64,000 nt of DNA from Novosphingobium sp. PhB57 (GCF_004342985.1 NZ_SMBO01000001.1:1488001-1552000), one strand, 5' to 3'; counted from the first letter of the stretch, positions 36,020-48,120 are shown. Notes: generated from the sequence alone by a model not told the origin. Translations and numbers: made by a program.

Positions 36020-36415
36020 TCAGCGAAGCAGCAGGATCGCCCAGAAGGCGACGGTGGCGAGCACGCCCAGGATCGGGCAGACGATCGACCAGGTCTTGTT
36101 CGTCTTAAGTTCGAAGCCGCCGCCCACGTCGAGCACGAAGTGGCGCAGGCCGCTCATCATGTGGGTGAAGAACGCCCAGGAGATGCCGACGAGGACGATA
36201 TAGCCGATCGGCGTCGTCATGACCTTGCTGAAAGTCTCATAGGAGGCCGGGCCGCCCGCGAGAGCGCCGAGCCACCACAGCAGAACGCCGAGTCCGGCGA
36301 ACGCCATTCCGTCACCGGTCACGCGGTGCAGAATCGAGACGAACATGTGAGGGCCCCAACGCCAGATCTGGAGATGGGGCGAAAGCGGACGGTTCCTGGT
36401 GCCGTCTTTGGCCAT
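36020..36415 (-). CDS. sdhC: Succinate dehydrogenase cytochrome b556 subunit
   Basis: The 131-residue protein has three helices and the family motif RPLSPHLQIWRWGPHMFVSI followed by LHRVTG, where the Ser/Arg near the quinone site lies. HMMSGLRHFVLDVG carries the heme ligand histidine. The ATG at 36415 gives the typical length; in-frame upstream sequence is not family-like. It is the first gene of sdhCDA and is divergent from the metallo-beta-lactamase gene, with 232 bp between starts. Confidence 0.94.
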   Translation of the reverse strand: MAKDGTRNRPLSPHLQIWRWGPHMFVSILHRVTGDGMAFAGLGVLLWWLGALAGGPASYETFSKVMTTPIGYIVLVGISWAFFTHMMSGLRHFVLDVGGGFELKTNKTWSIVCPILGVLATVAFWAILLLR

Positions 36416-36647
36416 GGCTCTTTCGAATCCCTTTTGCCTTGTGCAGCAGCCCGAGGCTGCCCCTGTCGAAAGTCCCCTTAGACAAATCACCGCTTGGCGC
36501 AAGTTCTGCGAAGCACATCGCGGATGCATCGCACACAACAGCCTGCTACCCCTCTCGCTCGCCGCGCGCTCGGCTCGTCGTGTGGCCGAACCGCGGGCCG
36601 CGCCTGCCACTGGCCTTGCGCGCATCTCGGGATTAAAGCGCAAGACC

Positions 36648-37604
36648 ATGACCCGCCTGCCAATCATCCTCGCCGCCGCGCTTTCGCTCATGGCATGCAC
36701 CTCCTCCCCTGGCAGCGCGGACGCCCCGGCGACCTCGGATCGCCGGGAAGCGTCAGGCGCGCCGCAAGCCGCTGACGGCGCCCGACTCGCCGCGGCCTGC
36801 AAGGGGAAGGAAGGCTGGGGCGATCCCGCGCCGCCTGCGCATCTGTTCGGCAACAGCTGGTATGTGGGTACATGCGGAATTTCGGCCATTCTCGTCACGG
36901 GCCGTGAAGGGCATGTCCTGATCGACGGCGGAATTCCGGAAGCCGCCTCCTTGGTGCTCGCCAATATCGCCGCGGCCGGCTTCAAGGCGAAGGACGTGCG
37001 CTGGATCCTCTCCAGCCACGAGCACTTCGATCATGCCGGCGCTTTGGCGGCTCTCCAGCGCGCTACCGGGGCGCGCGTCGCGGCCCTGCCCGCGGCCGCC
37101 GAGGTTCTGGAAACCGGCAAACCCCCTGCCGCCGATCCGCAATTCGGTCAGCTCGATGCATTTCCTCGCCTCCACGTCGACCGCCGCCTGGCCGACGGGG
37201 AGCGCGTGACGCTCGGCGACATCACTCTGGTCGCCCACGCCACGCCGGCCCATTCCGCTGGCTCGACCAGCTGGACCTGGCGGACCTGCGATGACAACCG
37301 CCAGTGCTTGACGATCACCTATGCCGACAGCGTCAGTGCGATTTCCTTCAAGGGCTATCGCTTCAGCGACCATCCCGAGCGCATTGCCGGGGTCCGTCAA
37401 GGCCTCGCGCGGGTCGCCGACCTTCCCTGCGACTTGCTGGTCACCCCGCATCCCGGCGCGAGCGACCTGCTTGCGCGGTTTGCCGGCACATCCCTGCTTG
37501 TCGATCCCACCGCCTGCCAGCGCTATGCGGCCGGCGCCACTGCCCGCTTCGATCAGCGCCTCTCGCAAGAGGCCGCGGACGAAGCGAAGGAGACCCGTTC
37601 GTGA
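36648..37604 (+). CDS. Subclass B3 metallo-beta-lactamase, probable lipoprotein
   Basis: The 318-residue protein matches B3 enzymes such as L1. Zinc ligands are H124, H126, D128 and H129 (SSHEHFDHAG), H202 (PAHSAGSTSWTW) and H268 (VTPHPGAS), so both zinc sites look complete. The YADSVSA segment supplies the B3 serines. The N-terminus (LSLMAC, Cys17) looks like a lipobox, so the enzyme may be membrane-anchored. Known B3 enzymes, including some from Novosphingobium and other sphingomonads, hydrolyse penicillins and carbapenems. Activity here is predicted, not shown. The stop codon overlaps the prmA start (GTGA). Confidence 0.92.
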   Translation: MTRLPIILAAALSLMACTSSPGSADAPATSDRREASGAPQAADGARLAAACKGKEGWGDPAPPAHLFGNSWYVGTCGISAILVTGREGHVLIDGGIPEAASLVLANIAAAGFKAKDVRWILSSHEHFDHAGALAALQRATGARVAALPAAAEVLETGKPPAADPQFGQLDAFPRLHVDRRLADGERVTLGDITLVAHATPAHSAGSTSWTWRTCDDNRQCLTITYADSVSAISFKGYRFSDHPERIAGVRQGLARVADLPCDLLVTPHPGASDLLARFAGTSLLVDPTACQRYAAGATARFDQRLSQEAADEAKETRS

Positions 37605-38503
37605 GTTGGAAAATCACTGCCTACGCCCCGCGCACCGTCGTCGAAGGCGCTCTTGTCGCGCATGAGGACGCATTCGACTGGGATCCGGACATCGTGCTTT
37701 CGGGAAGCGAAATCGCGGAAGACAAGCCGGACGACTGGCAACTCGAAGCCTGGCTCGGCCATGAACCCGGCGAGGCGGACCGCGCGGCGATCGCGGCGTT
37801 GTTCCAGGGCGAAGTGCCGGAATTCATCGTCGAGGAACTGCCGGACACCGACTGGCTGGTAACCAGCCAGCAAGGGCTGGAGCCGATCCGCGCCGGCCGT
37901 TTTCATGTCCATACGCCCGATCACCCTGCCCTCGACGAGCCCGGCGTAGTCGATTTCACGATCCCCGCCAGCCAGGCTTTCGGCACGGGCCAGCATGCGA
38001 CCACGGCCGGATGCCTCGCCATGCTCACGCACATGAAGGCGCAGGGCCTTATCTTCCGGAATCACGCCGACATCGGCACCGGCACCGGTCTGCTGGCCTT
38101 CGCGGCCATGGCGCTCTGGCCCCGCGCCCGCGCCACGGCCAGCGATATCGACCAGGTCTGCGTGGGCGTGGTGGAAGACAATGCTGCGGCCAATGGCGTG
38201 AAGATGGGCCCGCGCGGGGGCGAACTGGTCATGACCATCGCTGACGGCATGGATCATCCACTGATCGCCGCGCGCGGCCCTTACGACCTGATCATGGCCA
38301 ACATCCTGGCGGGACCTCTGGTTTCACTGGCCCCGGACTTTGCGCAGTCGCTGGCGCCGGGCGGCAGCCTGGTCCTGGCAGGGCTGCTCGAGACCCAGGA
38401 AGACGCGGTGCGCCGTGCCTGCCGCCGCGCGGGACTTCGGCTGGCCGGGCGCTTGGTGAATGGTGACTGGTCAATCCTCTGGATGCGCGCGCGCCGCAGG
38501 TGA
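37601..38503 (+). CDS. prmA: Ribosomal protein L11 methyltransferase
   Basis: The 300-residue SAM-dependent methyltransferase has the PrmA pattern: an N-terminal substrate-recruiting domain, then ASQAFGTGQHATTAGCL, the SAM loop ADIGTGTGLLAFAAM, ASDIDQVCV and YDLIMANILAGPLVSL. It trimethylates L11, a non-essential modification. It starts with GTG overlapping the metallo-beta-lactamase stop by 4 bp, so the two are co-translated. The pairing looks incidental to function but may make the lactamase constitutively transcribed. Confidence 0.94.
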   Translation: MSWKITAYAPRTVVEGALVAHEDAFDWDPDIVLSGSEIAEDKPDDWQLEAWLGHEPGEADRAAIAALFQGEVPEFIVEELPDTDWLVTSQQGLEPIRAGRFHVHTPDHPALDEPGVVDFTIPASQAFGTGQHATTAGCLAMLTHMKAQGLIFRNHADIGTGTGLLAFAAMALWPRARATASDIDQVCVGVVEDNAAANGVKMGPRGGELVMTIADGMDHPLIAARGPYDLIMANILAGPLVSLAPDFAQSLAPGGSLVLAGLLETQEDAVRRACRRAGLRLAGRLVNGDWSILWMRARRR

Positions 38504-38817
38504 CGCGCAGCTGATCCGAATGCGCGGCAAATTGTCCTCTGCCGCGCGGGGAACTGCGTCCCCTTCAGAGCATTCCTGGATCCGCCGCGCGAACCCCACC
38601 CATCCGAAAGAGCCAAGAGCTACCCCTGAAAGTTAATATGGATAAACCGGCTATGGATAGTGCAGTAAGAATTGGTTTTTCGGTTTATTGTGTAATTTCA
38701 TAAAATTACGTACATGCGCGTAATTTCGCGTTAACCATGCCTGGTTACGTCGAATTAAGGGTTTGCACCAAGAATTAACGCCAAGGGGGGCTGGTAACAA
38801 CAGCTCAAGAGGCCAAC
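38504..38817. other. AT-rich intergenic regulatory region upstream of sciP
   Basis: This 314-bp spacer contains a distinctly AT-rich tract (38630-38780). GTAATTT (38692-38698) and AAATTAC (38703-38709) form an inverted repeat, with a further GTAATTT at 38720. A CtrA half-site lies at 38731. No reading frame or tRNA is visible. The TATA-like composition suggests the sciP promoter and several protein-binding sites. Confidence 0.6.
38731..38738 (+). promoter_or_regulatory. CtrA half-site TTAACCAT upstream of sciP
   Basis: TTAACCAT is the alternative CtrA-binding motif known from Caulobacter. It lies 80 bases upstream of the sciP ATG. Further TTAA elements at 38754 and 38774 flank it, but none is spaced as the full TTAA-N7-TTAA box. 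Confidence 0.55.
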
Positions 38818-39120
38818 ATGCTTCAATCTGAACTCGATCGGCCCAAGGCCGTCGTGGGACCCCTGGGGGAAGCTCTCGACAGGGGCAGCTTGCCGCCGCG
38901 CAGTACGTCACGATGGGTCGTTCGCCGCAAGGCGGAAGTCGTTGCGGCGGTGAACGGCGGACTGCTCACGATCGCGGAAGCCTGCGACCGCTACGACCTC
39001 ACGCTTGAGGAACTGGCGTCCTGGCAGCGAGCGGTCGAACGCGAGGGCATGGCGGGGCTGCGCGCCACCCGGGTACAACACTATCGGCACCTGCACGAAC
39101 AGCAGGCTCGCCGCATCTGA
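38818..39120 (+). CDS. sciP: SciP-type CtrA inhibitor (DUF1153)
   Basis: The 100-residue protein is a DUF1153 helix-turn-helix protein with the signature SRWVVRRKAEVVAAVNGGLL followed by TIAEACDRYDLTLEELASWQ and GLRATRVQHYR. In Caulobacter, SciP binds CtrA and blocks RNA polymerase recruitment, restricting CtrA activity in the cell cycle. The upstream TTAACCAT motif suggests the same feedback, with CtrA activating its own inhibitor. The leader has CAAGAGGCC before the ATG. A large hairpin follows the gene. Confidence 0.9.
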   Translation: MLQSELDRPKAVVGPLGEALDRGSLPPRSTSRWVVRRKAEVVAAVNGGLLTIAEACDRYDLTLEELASWQRAVEREGMAGLRATRVQHYRHLHEQQARRI

Positions 39121-39123
39121 TCA

Positions 39124-39164
39124 GAAAGGGGAACCGGCGGCTTCTGTCCACCGGTTCCCCTTTC
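39124..39164. terminator. Long hairpin terminator between sciP and ligA
   Basis: AAAGGGGAACCGG (39125-39137) pairs with CCGGTTCCCCTTT (39151-39163), a 13-bp perfect stem with a 13-base loop. It sits between convergent genes and can act on both strands. Confidence 0.8.
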
Positions 39165-39206
39165 GATTCTGCCCGGTTTGCGCCCCGGTCCGCGGCGATT
39201 CATTAG

Positions 39207-42732
<3,526 letters not shown>

Positions 42733-42760
42733 GGACTTGATCTCCCGATTCTTATGATCC

Positions 42761-42775
42761 TTTGTGTATCACAAA
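42761..42775. promoter_or_regulatory. Inverted repeat upstream of the P450 gene
   Basis: TTTGTG and CACAAA flank a 3-base centre, 28 bp upstream of the P450 ATG. On the minus strand TTGACC lies further upstream at a plausible -35 distance. The dyad may be an operator, but no regulator gene is adjacent. Confidence 0.4.
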
Positions 42776-42859
42776 TTCGGAAGCGGTCAATCGAAGGCGG
42801 GACCCGACCGGCAACAGCTTTCGCTCCCGTTTTTCCAGAGGCACGGCTATGAACCGGCA

Positions 42860-43492
42860 ATGCCGACGATCATTCCGCCCGATGCCCCTGCCTTGCCTGC
42901 TGCTTTCGACATTCTGGGCATCGCGGTTTTCGCGCTGACCGGAGCGCTTTCCGCGGCGCAGATGCGGCAGACTTTCGTCACGGTGGCGTTTTTCGCGCTG
43001 ATGACCGGCGTCGGCGGCGGCACCTTGCGCGACCTTCTGATCGGCGCGCCGGTCTTCTGGGTGCGCGATCCTTTCGTGGTCCCGGTGTGCCTCGCCGTGG
43101 CGATCCTTGCCTGGTTCACACCCGTGCGGTGGTGGCAGGGTCGCTTGCTGGAGTGGGCAGACGCGATGGGCCTGGCGGTCTATTCCGGATTCGGCACGAT
43201 CAAGGCCATGGCCTGGGGCGTACCACCGGTGCCGGCCATGGTGATGGGCGTCGTCACCGGCTGCGTCGGCGGGATCGTGCGCGACGTCGTGGCGGGACAG
43301 CCGTCGATCCTGATGCGGCCGGAGCTTTACGTGACGGCAGGTGCACTTGCAGCAGCCGTCGCGGCGACCGGACTGGCCCTGGGCTTTGCGCCCGTGCTCA
43401 CCTGGGCTATCGCCGCAAGCGCCGGCTTTGCCTTGCGCGGCGCCGCAATACATTGGTCGCTCGGCCTCCCTGCGCACGAGGGGGCGGACTGA
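42860..43492 (+). CDS. TRIC-type cation channel family protein (YadS/UPF0126)
   Basis: The 210-residue membrane protein has two similar halves of three helices each. The signature motifs are FALTGALSAAQMRQ, TGVGGGTLRDLLIGAPVFWVRD and, in the second half, TGCVGGIVRDVVAGQPSILM. Bacterial TRIC homologues form homotrimeric potassium or sodium channels. The ATG at 42860 starts PTIIPPDAPALPAAFDILGI. It is divergent from the P450 gene; no functional link is suggested. Confidence 0.9.
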   Translation: MPTIIPPDAPALPAAFDILGIAVFALTGALSAAQMRQTFVTVAFFALMTGVGGGTLRDLLIGAPVFWVRDPFVVPVCLAVAILAWFTPVRWWQGRLLEWADAMGLAVYSGFGTIKAMAWGVPPVPAMVMGVVTGCVGGIVRDVVAGQPSILMRPELYVTAGALAAAVAATGLALGFAPVLTWAIAASAGFALRGAAIHWSLGLPAHEGAD

Positions 43493-43519
43493 GCGGCAGG
43501 CAAGGCCGCGTCCGGACCG

Positions 43520-43912
43520 CTAAAGCCCGGGAACGTCGTCGAAGCCGAGATCCACGATCATTCCGCGAACGATCTCGCATTCGAATGAGCCGCGCGCAGG
43601 AGCATTGTCGCGCCAGGCCGGTCCGCCCCCGCCTACGCGGACCCACCCTTCGATCTCATAACCTTCCGGCTTTCGCTCGACGCTCTTGAGCCCGATGACG
43701 TCGACACCGGTGAATTTCGCTGTCTTCGCCGCGTCCTCGGCGGCGGCCACGCACTTGTGGGCCGCCTGCCGCGAACTGACGCCATAAGCATCGGGCTTGT
43801 TGTCCAGCCTGGGATCCGCCGCGAAGCGATCGGTCTGAGCCAGTACCGGAGCCGCCATCACGGCTCCTGCAAGAAGTGCGCAGCGAGACAGTGTCCTGAA
43901 AAGGTTCGGCAT
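43520..43912 (-). CDS. Small secreted protein of unknown function
   Basis: I do not recognise this 130-residue protein. A signal peptide (FRTLSRCALLAGAVMAAPVLAQ without more detail) is followed by a compact domain. Two cysteines (AAHKCVAAAED and GSFECEIVRG) may pair. GGGAG lies 9 bases before the ATG at 43912. An internal KFTGVDVIGLKSVERKPEGY segment with alternating beta-strand pattern suggests a small beta-rich periplasmic fold. It converges on the TRIC-type gene with 27 bp between stops. Confidence 0.75.
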   Translation of the reverse strand: MPNLFRTLSRCALLAGAVMAAPVLAQTDRFAADPRLDNKPDAYGVSSRQAAHKCVAAAEDAAKTAKFTGVDVIGLKSVERKPEGYEIEGWVRVGGGGPAWRDNAPARGSFECEIVRGMIVDLGFDDVPGL

Positions 43913-44021
43913 GGTTCGTCGCTCCCTTGCGGTCGGCCGCCCAGGCGGCCCGCGAACCATGCCATAGTCTGGCTTTCAGCGCCGAACGCAACCCACTCTC
44001 ATGCCCGCTTGGCGCGGAACC

Positions 44022-46196
44022 TCACTTCGGAACCGACAGCCCGGTCCACTCCGCCACGAAAGACAGCACATCCGCACTCTCCTCGATCACCTTGTCCGTA
44101 GGCTTGCCCGAACCGTGCCCGGCGCGCGTCTCGATACGAATGAGGTGCGGCTTGTCGCCCAGCGGCGCCGCCTGGAGGGCCGCCGCATACTTGAAGGAAT
44201 GCCCCGGCACCACGCGATCGTCTGTATCGGCCGTGGTGACCAGAATGGCAGGATAATCCGTGCCCGCCTTGATATTGTGGTAAGGCGAATACGCGCGCAG
44301 CACGCGGAAGTCCGCCTCACGGTCAGGATAGCCGTAATCGTCGACCCAATAGCGCCCGGCCGTGAATCGGTCGAAGCGGAGCATATCCATCACCCCGACT
44401 TGCGGCACGCCGGCAGCAAACAGGTCGGGCCGCTGGTTCAGTACCGCACCGACCAATAGGCCGCCGTTCGATCCGCCCTGAATCGCCAATCCATCCTTGG
44501 CGGCGATGCCCTCTGCCTTGAGGTACTCTCCCGCAGCGATGAAATCGTCGAAGACGTTCTGCTTGTTGGCCCGGCGCCCGGCATCATGCCAGGCGCGGCC
44601 GTATTCGCCGCCACCGCGCAAGTTCGCCATCGCGAAGGCGCCGCCCGCCTGCACCCAGGCCATACGGCTCGCCGAGAAACCCGGCGTCAGCGAAATATCA
44701 AACCCGCCGTAGCCGTAGAGCAGCGTCGGCACCGGCTTGCCTGCCTGCGCTACGTCCTTGCGGCGTACCAGGAACATCGGCACGCGCGTGCCATCCTTCG
44801 AGACGTAGAACCGCTGCTCGACTGCGATTTGCGCGGGATCGAAGTCCATCGCCGGTTCCGCGAAGGGCTCCGAAGCGCCGGTATCGAGATTCATGCGGAA
44901 AATCGACGCGGGACGGTTGAAGCTGGTGAACGAGTAGAACGTCTCTGGATCGCCCGGTTTACCCCGGAAGCCGGAAGCGGTGCCGATGCCGTTGAGAGCA
45001 AGCGCCCTGCCCGGCTTGCCGTCCAACCCGACGAACTCCGCATGGCTGGCGGCATCGCGCATATAGTTGAGAACCAGCTGGCGGCCGACGATGCCGGCCT
45101 TTTCGAGGATATCCTCACGTTCGGCCACGACTTGCGTGAACACAGGATCGCTCGCCGCCAGATCGATGCTGACAAGGCGGTAGCGCGGAGCACCCTCGTT
45201 GGTCACGAACCAGAGCTTCTGCCCGGCCCCTTCCACAAGCCGCCAGTCATCCTTGAAGCCGGTGACGATCGAGCGAGCGTGCCATCCGGTCTTGCCGCGC
45301 TTAGAAAGATCGACCACCCGCACGTCGTAGCGGGAATCCGTGCCGATGTGCGACGTGATGACCGCCAGGCGGCCGTCCTGCGTAACTTCGGCGGTATGGC
45401 CGTAGTCAGGATGGTCGGGTGTGGAATAGACAAGCTCGTCCGCGCTCTGGGGTGTGCCCAGACGGTGATAGTAGACGCCCTGATTGTAGTTCCGGCTCTG
45501 GAAAGCCGCGCCATCCTCCGGTGCGGGGAAACGGGAATAGAGGAAGCCTTCCTCCCCGATCCAGGCCAGCGCGCTGAATTTCACCCAGCGCAGCTCATCA
45601 TCAAGGACTTTGCCGCTGGCGGTGTCCATCACATGGAGAATGCGCCAGTCGCTGCCGCCGTCCTGTACGCTGTACAGCAGATAGCGGCCCTGCTGCGACG
45701 GCTCCCAGGCGTCCAGCGCGGTCGCGCCATCCTTGGCCCAGGCATTGGGATCGAGCAGAAGCCGCGCCTTGCCGTGCAGGCCGTCGCGCACGAAAAGCTG
45801 CGACTGGTTCTGCAAGCCGGTGTTGCGCGTATAGAAATACCGGGTGCCAGCCTTCGTCGGCAGCCCGAAGCGCTCGAAGTTCATGAGCGCACTGATGCGT
45901 TGCTTGAACCACGCCCGCTGCGGCAAAGTCTCCAGGTATTCCTCGGTGTAGCGCGATTCGCGATCCACCCAGTCGGCCACTTTGGCGTCGTGGCGGACGT
46001 CCGCCTCCAGCCATCGATAGGGATCCGCGATCTTTTCCCCGAACAGGGTTTCGACCACATCGTCTCGGCGCGTTTCTGGATAGTTCATCGTGGCCACCGT
46101 CTGCGCCGAAACCGGCATGGCTGCAAGCAGCAGGCTGAAAGTCATCGCACAAGCCGTCGCAATATGAGCCCCGCCGAGCCCGCCCTTCCAAGGCAT
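44022..46196 (-). CDS. Prolyl oligopeptidase family serine peptidase (S9A), exported
   Basis: The 724-residue enzyme has a signal peptide (about residues 1-31), the N-terminal part and seven-bladed propeller of S9A peptidases, and a C-terminal alpha/beta hydrolase domain. The catalytic Ser is in IQGGSNGGLL, the Asp in TADTDDRVVPGH and the His in RAGHGSGKPT. It cleaves after proline in short peptides. The periplasmic location is inferred. It starts 18 bp downstream of the rplQ terminator on the same strand, and a promoter must lie in or before that short gap or be read-through. Confidence 0.94.
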   Translation of the reverse strand: MPWKGGLGGAHIATACAMTFSLLLAAMPVSAQTVATMNYPETRRDDVVETLFGEKIADPYRWLEADVRHDAKVADWVDRESRYTEEYLETLPQRAWFKQRISALMNFERFGLPTKAGTRYFYTRNTGLQNQSQLFVRDGLHGKARLLLDPNAWAKDGATALDAWEPSQQGRYLLYSVQDGGSDWRILHVMDTASGKVLDDELRWVKFSALAWIGEEGFLYSRFPAPEDGAAFQSRNYNQGVYYHRLGTPQSADELVYSTPDHPDYGHTAEVTQDGRLAVITSHIGTDSRYDVRVVDLSKRGKTGWHARSIVTGFKDDWRLVEGAGQKLWFVTNEGAPRYRLVSIDLAASDPVFTQVVAEREDILEKAGIVGRQLVLNYMRDAASHAEFVGLDGKPGRALALNGIGTASGFRGKPGDPETFYSFTSFNRPASIFRMNLDTGASEPFAEPAMDFDPAQIAVEQRFYVSKDGTRVPMFLVRRKDVAQAGKPVPTLLYGYGGFDISLTPGFSASRMAWVQAGGAFAMANLRGGGEYGRAWHDAGRRANKQNVFDDFIAAGEYLKAEGIAAKDGLAIQGGSNGGLLVGAVLNQRPDLFAAGVPQVGVMDMLRFDRFTAGRYWVDDYGYPDREADFRVLRAYSPYHNIKAGTDYPAILVTTADTDDRVVPGHSFKYAAALQAAPLGDKPHLIRIETRAGHGSGKPTDKVIEESADVLSFVAEWTGLSVPK

Positions 46197-46213
46197 TCCA
46201 TTCCCCTGATTTC

Positions 46214-46255
46214 AAAAAACAAAAAGCGGCCGCGAGCCTAGCACTCGCGACCGCT
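46214..46255 (-). terminator. Terminator of the ribosomal operon after rplQ
   Basis: On the minus strand AGCGGTCGCGAG pairs with CTCGCGGCCGCT (46225-46236 with 46244-46255) with one mismatch, followed by a T-rich run (46214-46225). This closes the alpha operon about 50 bp after rplQ. Confidence 0.85.
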
Positions 46256-46305
46256 CTTGCAATGTCTGGTCCGCCTCCTTGTGGAAAGCGAGCCTTCAGA
46301 AGCTA

Positions 46306-46728
46306 TCAGGCTTCTGCGTATTCTTCGGTTTCGGCAGCAACCGGACCCGAATCCTGGCCCTTGGCTTCCACGTCACGATCAACCAGTTCGATGATCGCGA
46401 TCGGAGCGGCGTCCGATGCACGGATGCCGGCCTTGATGATGCGGGTGTAACCGCCTTCACGGTTCTTGTAGCGCTCTGCGAGCACTTCGAAGAGCTTGGC
46501 TTCCTGCGTTTCGTCGAGAAGGCGCGCGTGCGCGAGACGACGGTTCGAAAGGCCGCCATGCTTCGCCAGCGTGATCAGCTTCTCGATGTAGGGACGCAGT
46601 TCCTTCGCCTTGGGCGTGGTGGTCTTGATCTGCTCGTGCTTGATGAGCGCGGCGGCCATATTGCGCAGCAGCGCGGTACGGTGGCCAGACTTGCGCTGCA
46701 GCTTGCGGCCGCCCATTTTGTGACGCAT
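46306..46728 (-). CDS. rplQ: 50S ribosomal protein L17
   Basis: The 140-residue protein begins [20 protein letters not shown], the L17 signature, and shows a family-typical basic core. The C-terminal tail after about residue 120 is acidic ([13 protein letters not shown]...), which is common in alphaproteobacterial L17. It is the last gene of the alpha operon. Unlike the usual short gap, 219 bp with a strong hairpin separates it from rpoA. Confidence 0.97.
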   Translation of the reverse strand: MRHKMGGRKLQRKSGHRTALLRNMAAALIKHEQIKTTTPKAKELRPYIEKLITLAKHGGLSNRRLAHARLLDETQEAKLFEVLAERYKNREGGYTRIIKAGIRASDAAPIAIIELVDRDVEAKGQDSGPVAAETEEYAEA

Positions 46729-46947
46729 GGTTTCTTCTCCGTTCGTCAGGCAGCCGTCTCAGGTACTGCCTGCCGGGCGATGTGGTGCGGCCACCGCCCA
46801 AAACCGGCTCACGTATCGTGAAGCGCTGCCCTCAAGACGATCTGACTTAAAGAGTCAAGCGCGAAGGGCGGAATTCCGCCCTCATTAAAAGAAGAAGGGC
46901 CCCGCATCGCTGCGAAGCCCTTCTTCTTTGCATATCGGAAAGACCGA
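46729..46947 (-). promoter_or_regulatory. rpoA-rplQ spacer with long hairpin and palindromes
   Basis: This 219-bp spacer holds, in transcript order, a stem of AAAGAAGAAGGGC (46888-46900) with GCCCTTCTTCTTT (46917-46929). Next come a perfect 18-base palindrome (46865-46882), a TTGACT hexamer on the minus strand and TCACG-N3-CGTGA (46809-46821). The first hairpin ends in a T-rich run and looks like a terminator or attenuator for rplQ; a new promoter may follow. Confidence 0.65.
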
Positions 46948-48015
46948 TCAGCCGAGCAGTTCCTGCTCGAGCTTCTTGGCCATTTCTTCGATGTTCTCGG
47001 GCGGCCAGCCTGGGATGTCCATGCCGAGGCGCAGACCCATCGAGGAAAGAACTTCCTTGATCTCGTTGAGCGACTTGCGGCCGAAGTTCGGCGTGCGCAG
47101 CATCTCGGCTTCGGTCTTCTGAACCAAGTCGCCGATATAGATGATGTTGTCGTTCTTGAGGCAGTTGGCCGAACGCACCGACAGCTCCAGTTCGTCGACC
47201 TTCTTGAGAAGGTAACGGTTGAGCTGGTTGGTGTCGCTCTCCTCCGAAGCAGCAGCGCCGCCAGCAGCCATGCCGATCATCGGCGACTGGCCAACCGGAG
47301 CGATGTCCTCGAAGTGGACGAACAGCGCCAGCTGGTCCTGGAGAATGCGCGCGGCATAGGCCACGGCGTCTTCAGGGGTGACGGTGCCGTCGGTTTCGAC
47401 CGCGAGGCTCAGCTTGTCGTAGTCGAGTTCCTGACCGATACGGGCATTGTCGACCTTGTAGCTGACCTGACGGACCGGCGAGTAGAGCGAGTCGACCGGG
47501 ATAAGACCGATCGGCGCGTCAATAGGACGGTTCGACACGGCGGGGACGTAGCCCTTGCCGGTGTCGGCGGTGAGTTCCATGTTCAGGACCGCACCCTCGT
47601 CGAGGTGGCAGATCACGAGGTCCTTGTTCATGACCTCGATATCGCCCGAAACGGCGATGTCGCCCGCCTTCACTTCACCCGGGCCAGTGGCCGAGAGCTG
47701 AAGACGCTTCGGGCCTTCGCCCTGCATCTTGAGAGCGATCTGCTTGACGTTCAGGACGATGTCCGTGACGTCCTCGCGCACACCGGCAAGCGACGAGAAT
47801 TCGTGCAGCACGTTCTCGATCTTGATCGAGGTGATCGCGGCGCCCTGCAGCGAGGAGAGCAGCACGCGACGCAGCGCGTTGCCGAGCGTCAGGCCAAAAC
47901 CGCGCTCGAGAGGTTCGGCGACGAAAGTCGCCTTCAGCTTGGGGTCGGGTCCCGGCTTGATCTCAAGGCTGTTCGGCTTCTTGAGTTCCTGCCAGTTCTT
48001 GATGTTGACAGTCAT
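46948..48015 (-). CDS. rpoA: RNA polymerase subunit alpha
   Basis: The 355-residue subunit has the dimerisation domain ([20 protein letters not shown]) and an acidic linker. The C-terminal domain (about residues 270-345) binds activators and UP elements ([20 protein letters not shown]). It assembles RNA polymerase. Position after rpsK is canonical; rpsD is not in the cluster, as usual for alphaproteobacteria. Confidence 0.98.
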   Translation of the reverse strand: MTVNIKNWQELKKPNSLEIKPGPDPKLKATFVAEPLERGFGLTLGNALRRVLLSSLQGAAITSIKIENVLHEFSSLAGVREDVTDIVLNVKQIALKMQGEGPKRLQLSATGPGEVKAGDIAVSGDIEVMNKDLVICHLDEGAVLNMELTADTGKGYVPAVSNRPIDAPIGLIPVDSLYSPVRQVSYKVDNARIGQELDYDKLSLAVETDGTVTPEDAVAYAARILQDQLALFVHFEDIAPVGQSPMIGMAAGGAAASEESDTNQLNRYLLKKVDELELSVRSANCLKNDNIIYIGDLVQKTEAEMLRTPNFGRKSLNEIKEVLSSMGLRLGMDIPGWPPENIEEMAKKLEQELLG

Positions 48016-48120
48016 GGACTTCCCCTGGGAGTGATGGCGGTTACGCCCCGAAGCCTGGTGGAAAGGCTCGGGACGTTCCGAAGCCGGACAGCGACCGGTT
48101 CGCCGTCCGGATTAGCTCGA

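Noticed and set aside
38600..38780. AT-rich island upstream of sciP, considered as a horizontally acquired fragment or replication origin
   Set aside because: It is short and lies directly before a core cell-cycle gene. There is no DnaA-box cluster or mobile gene, so a promoter region explains it better.
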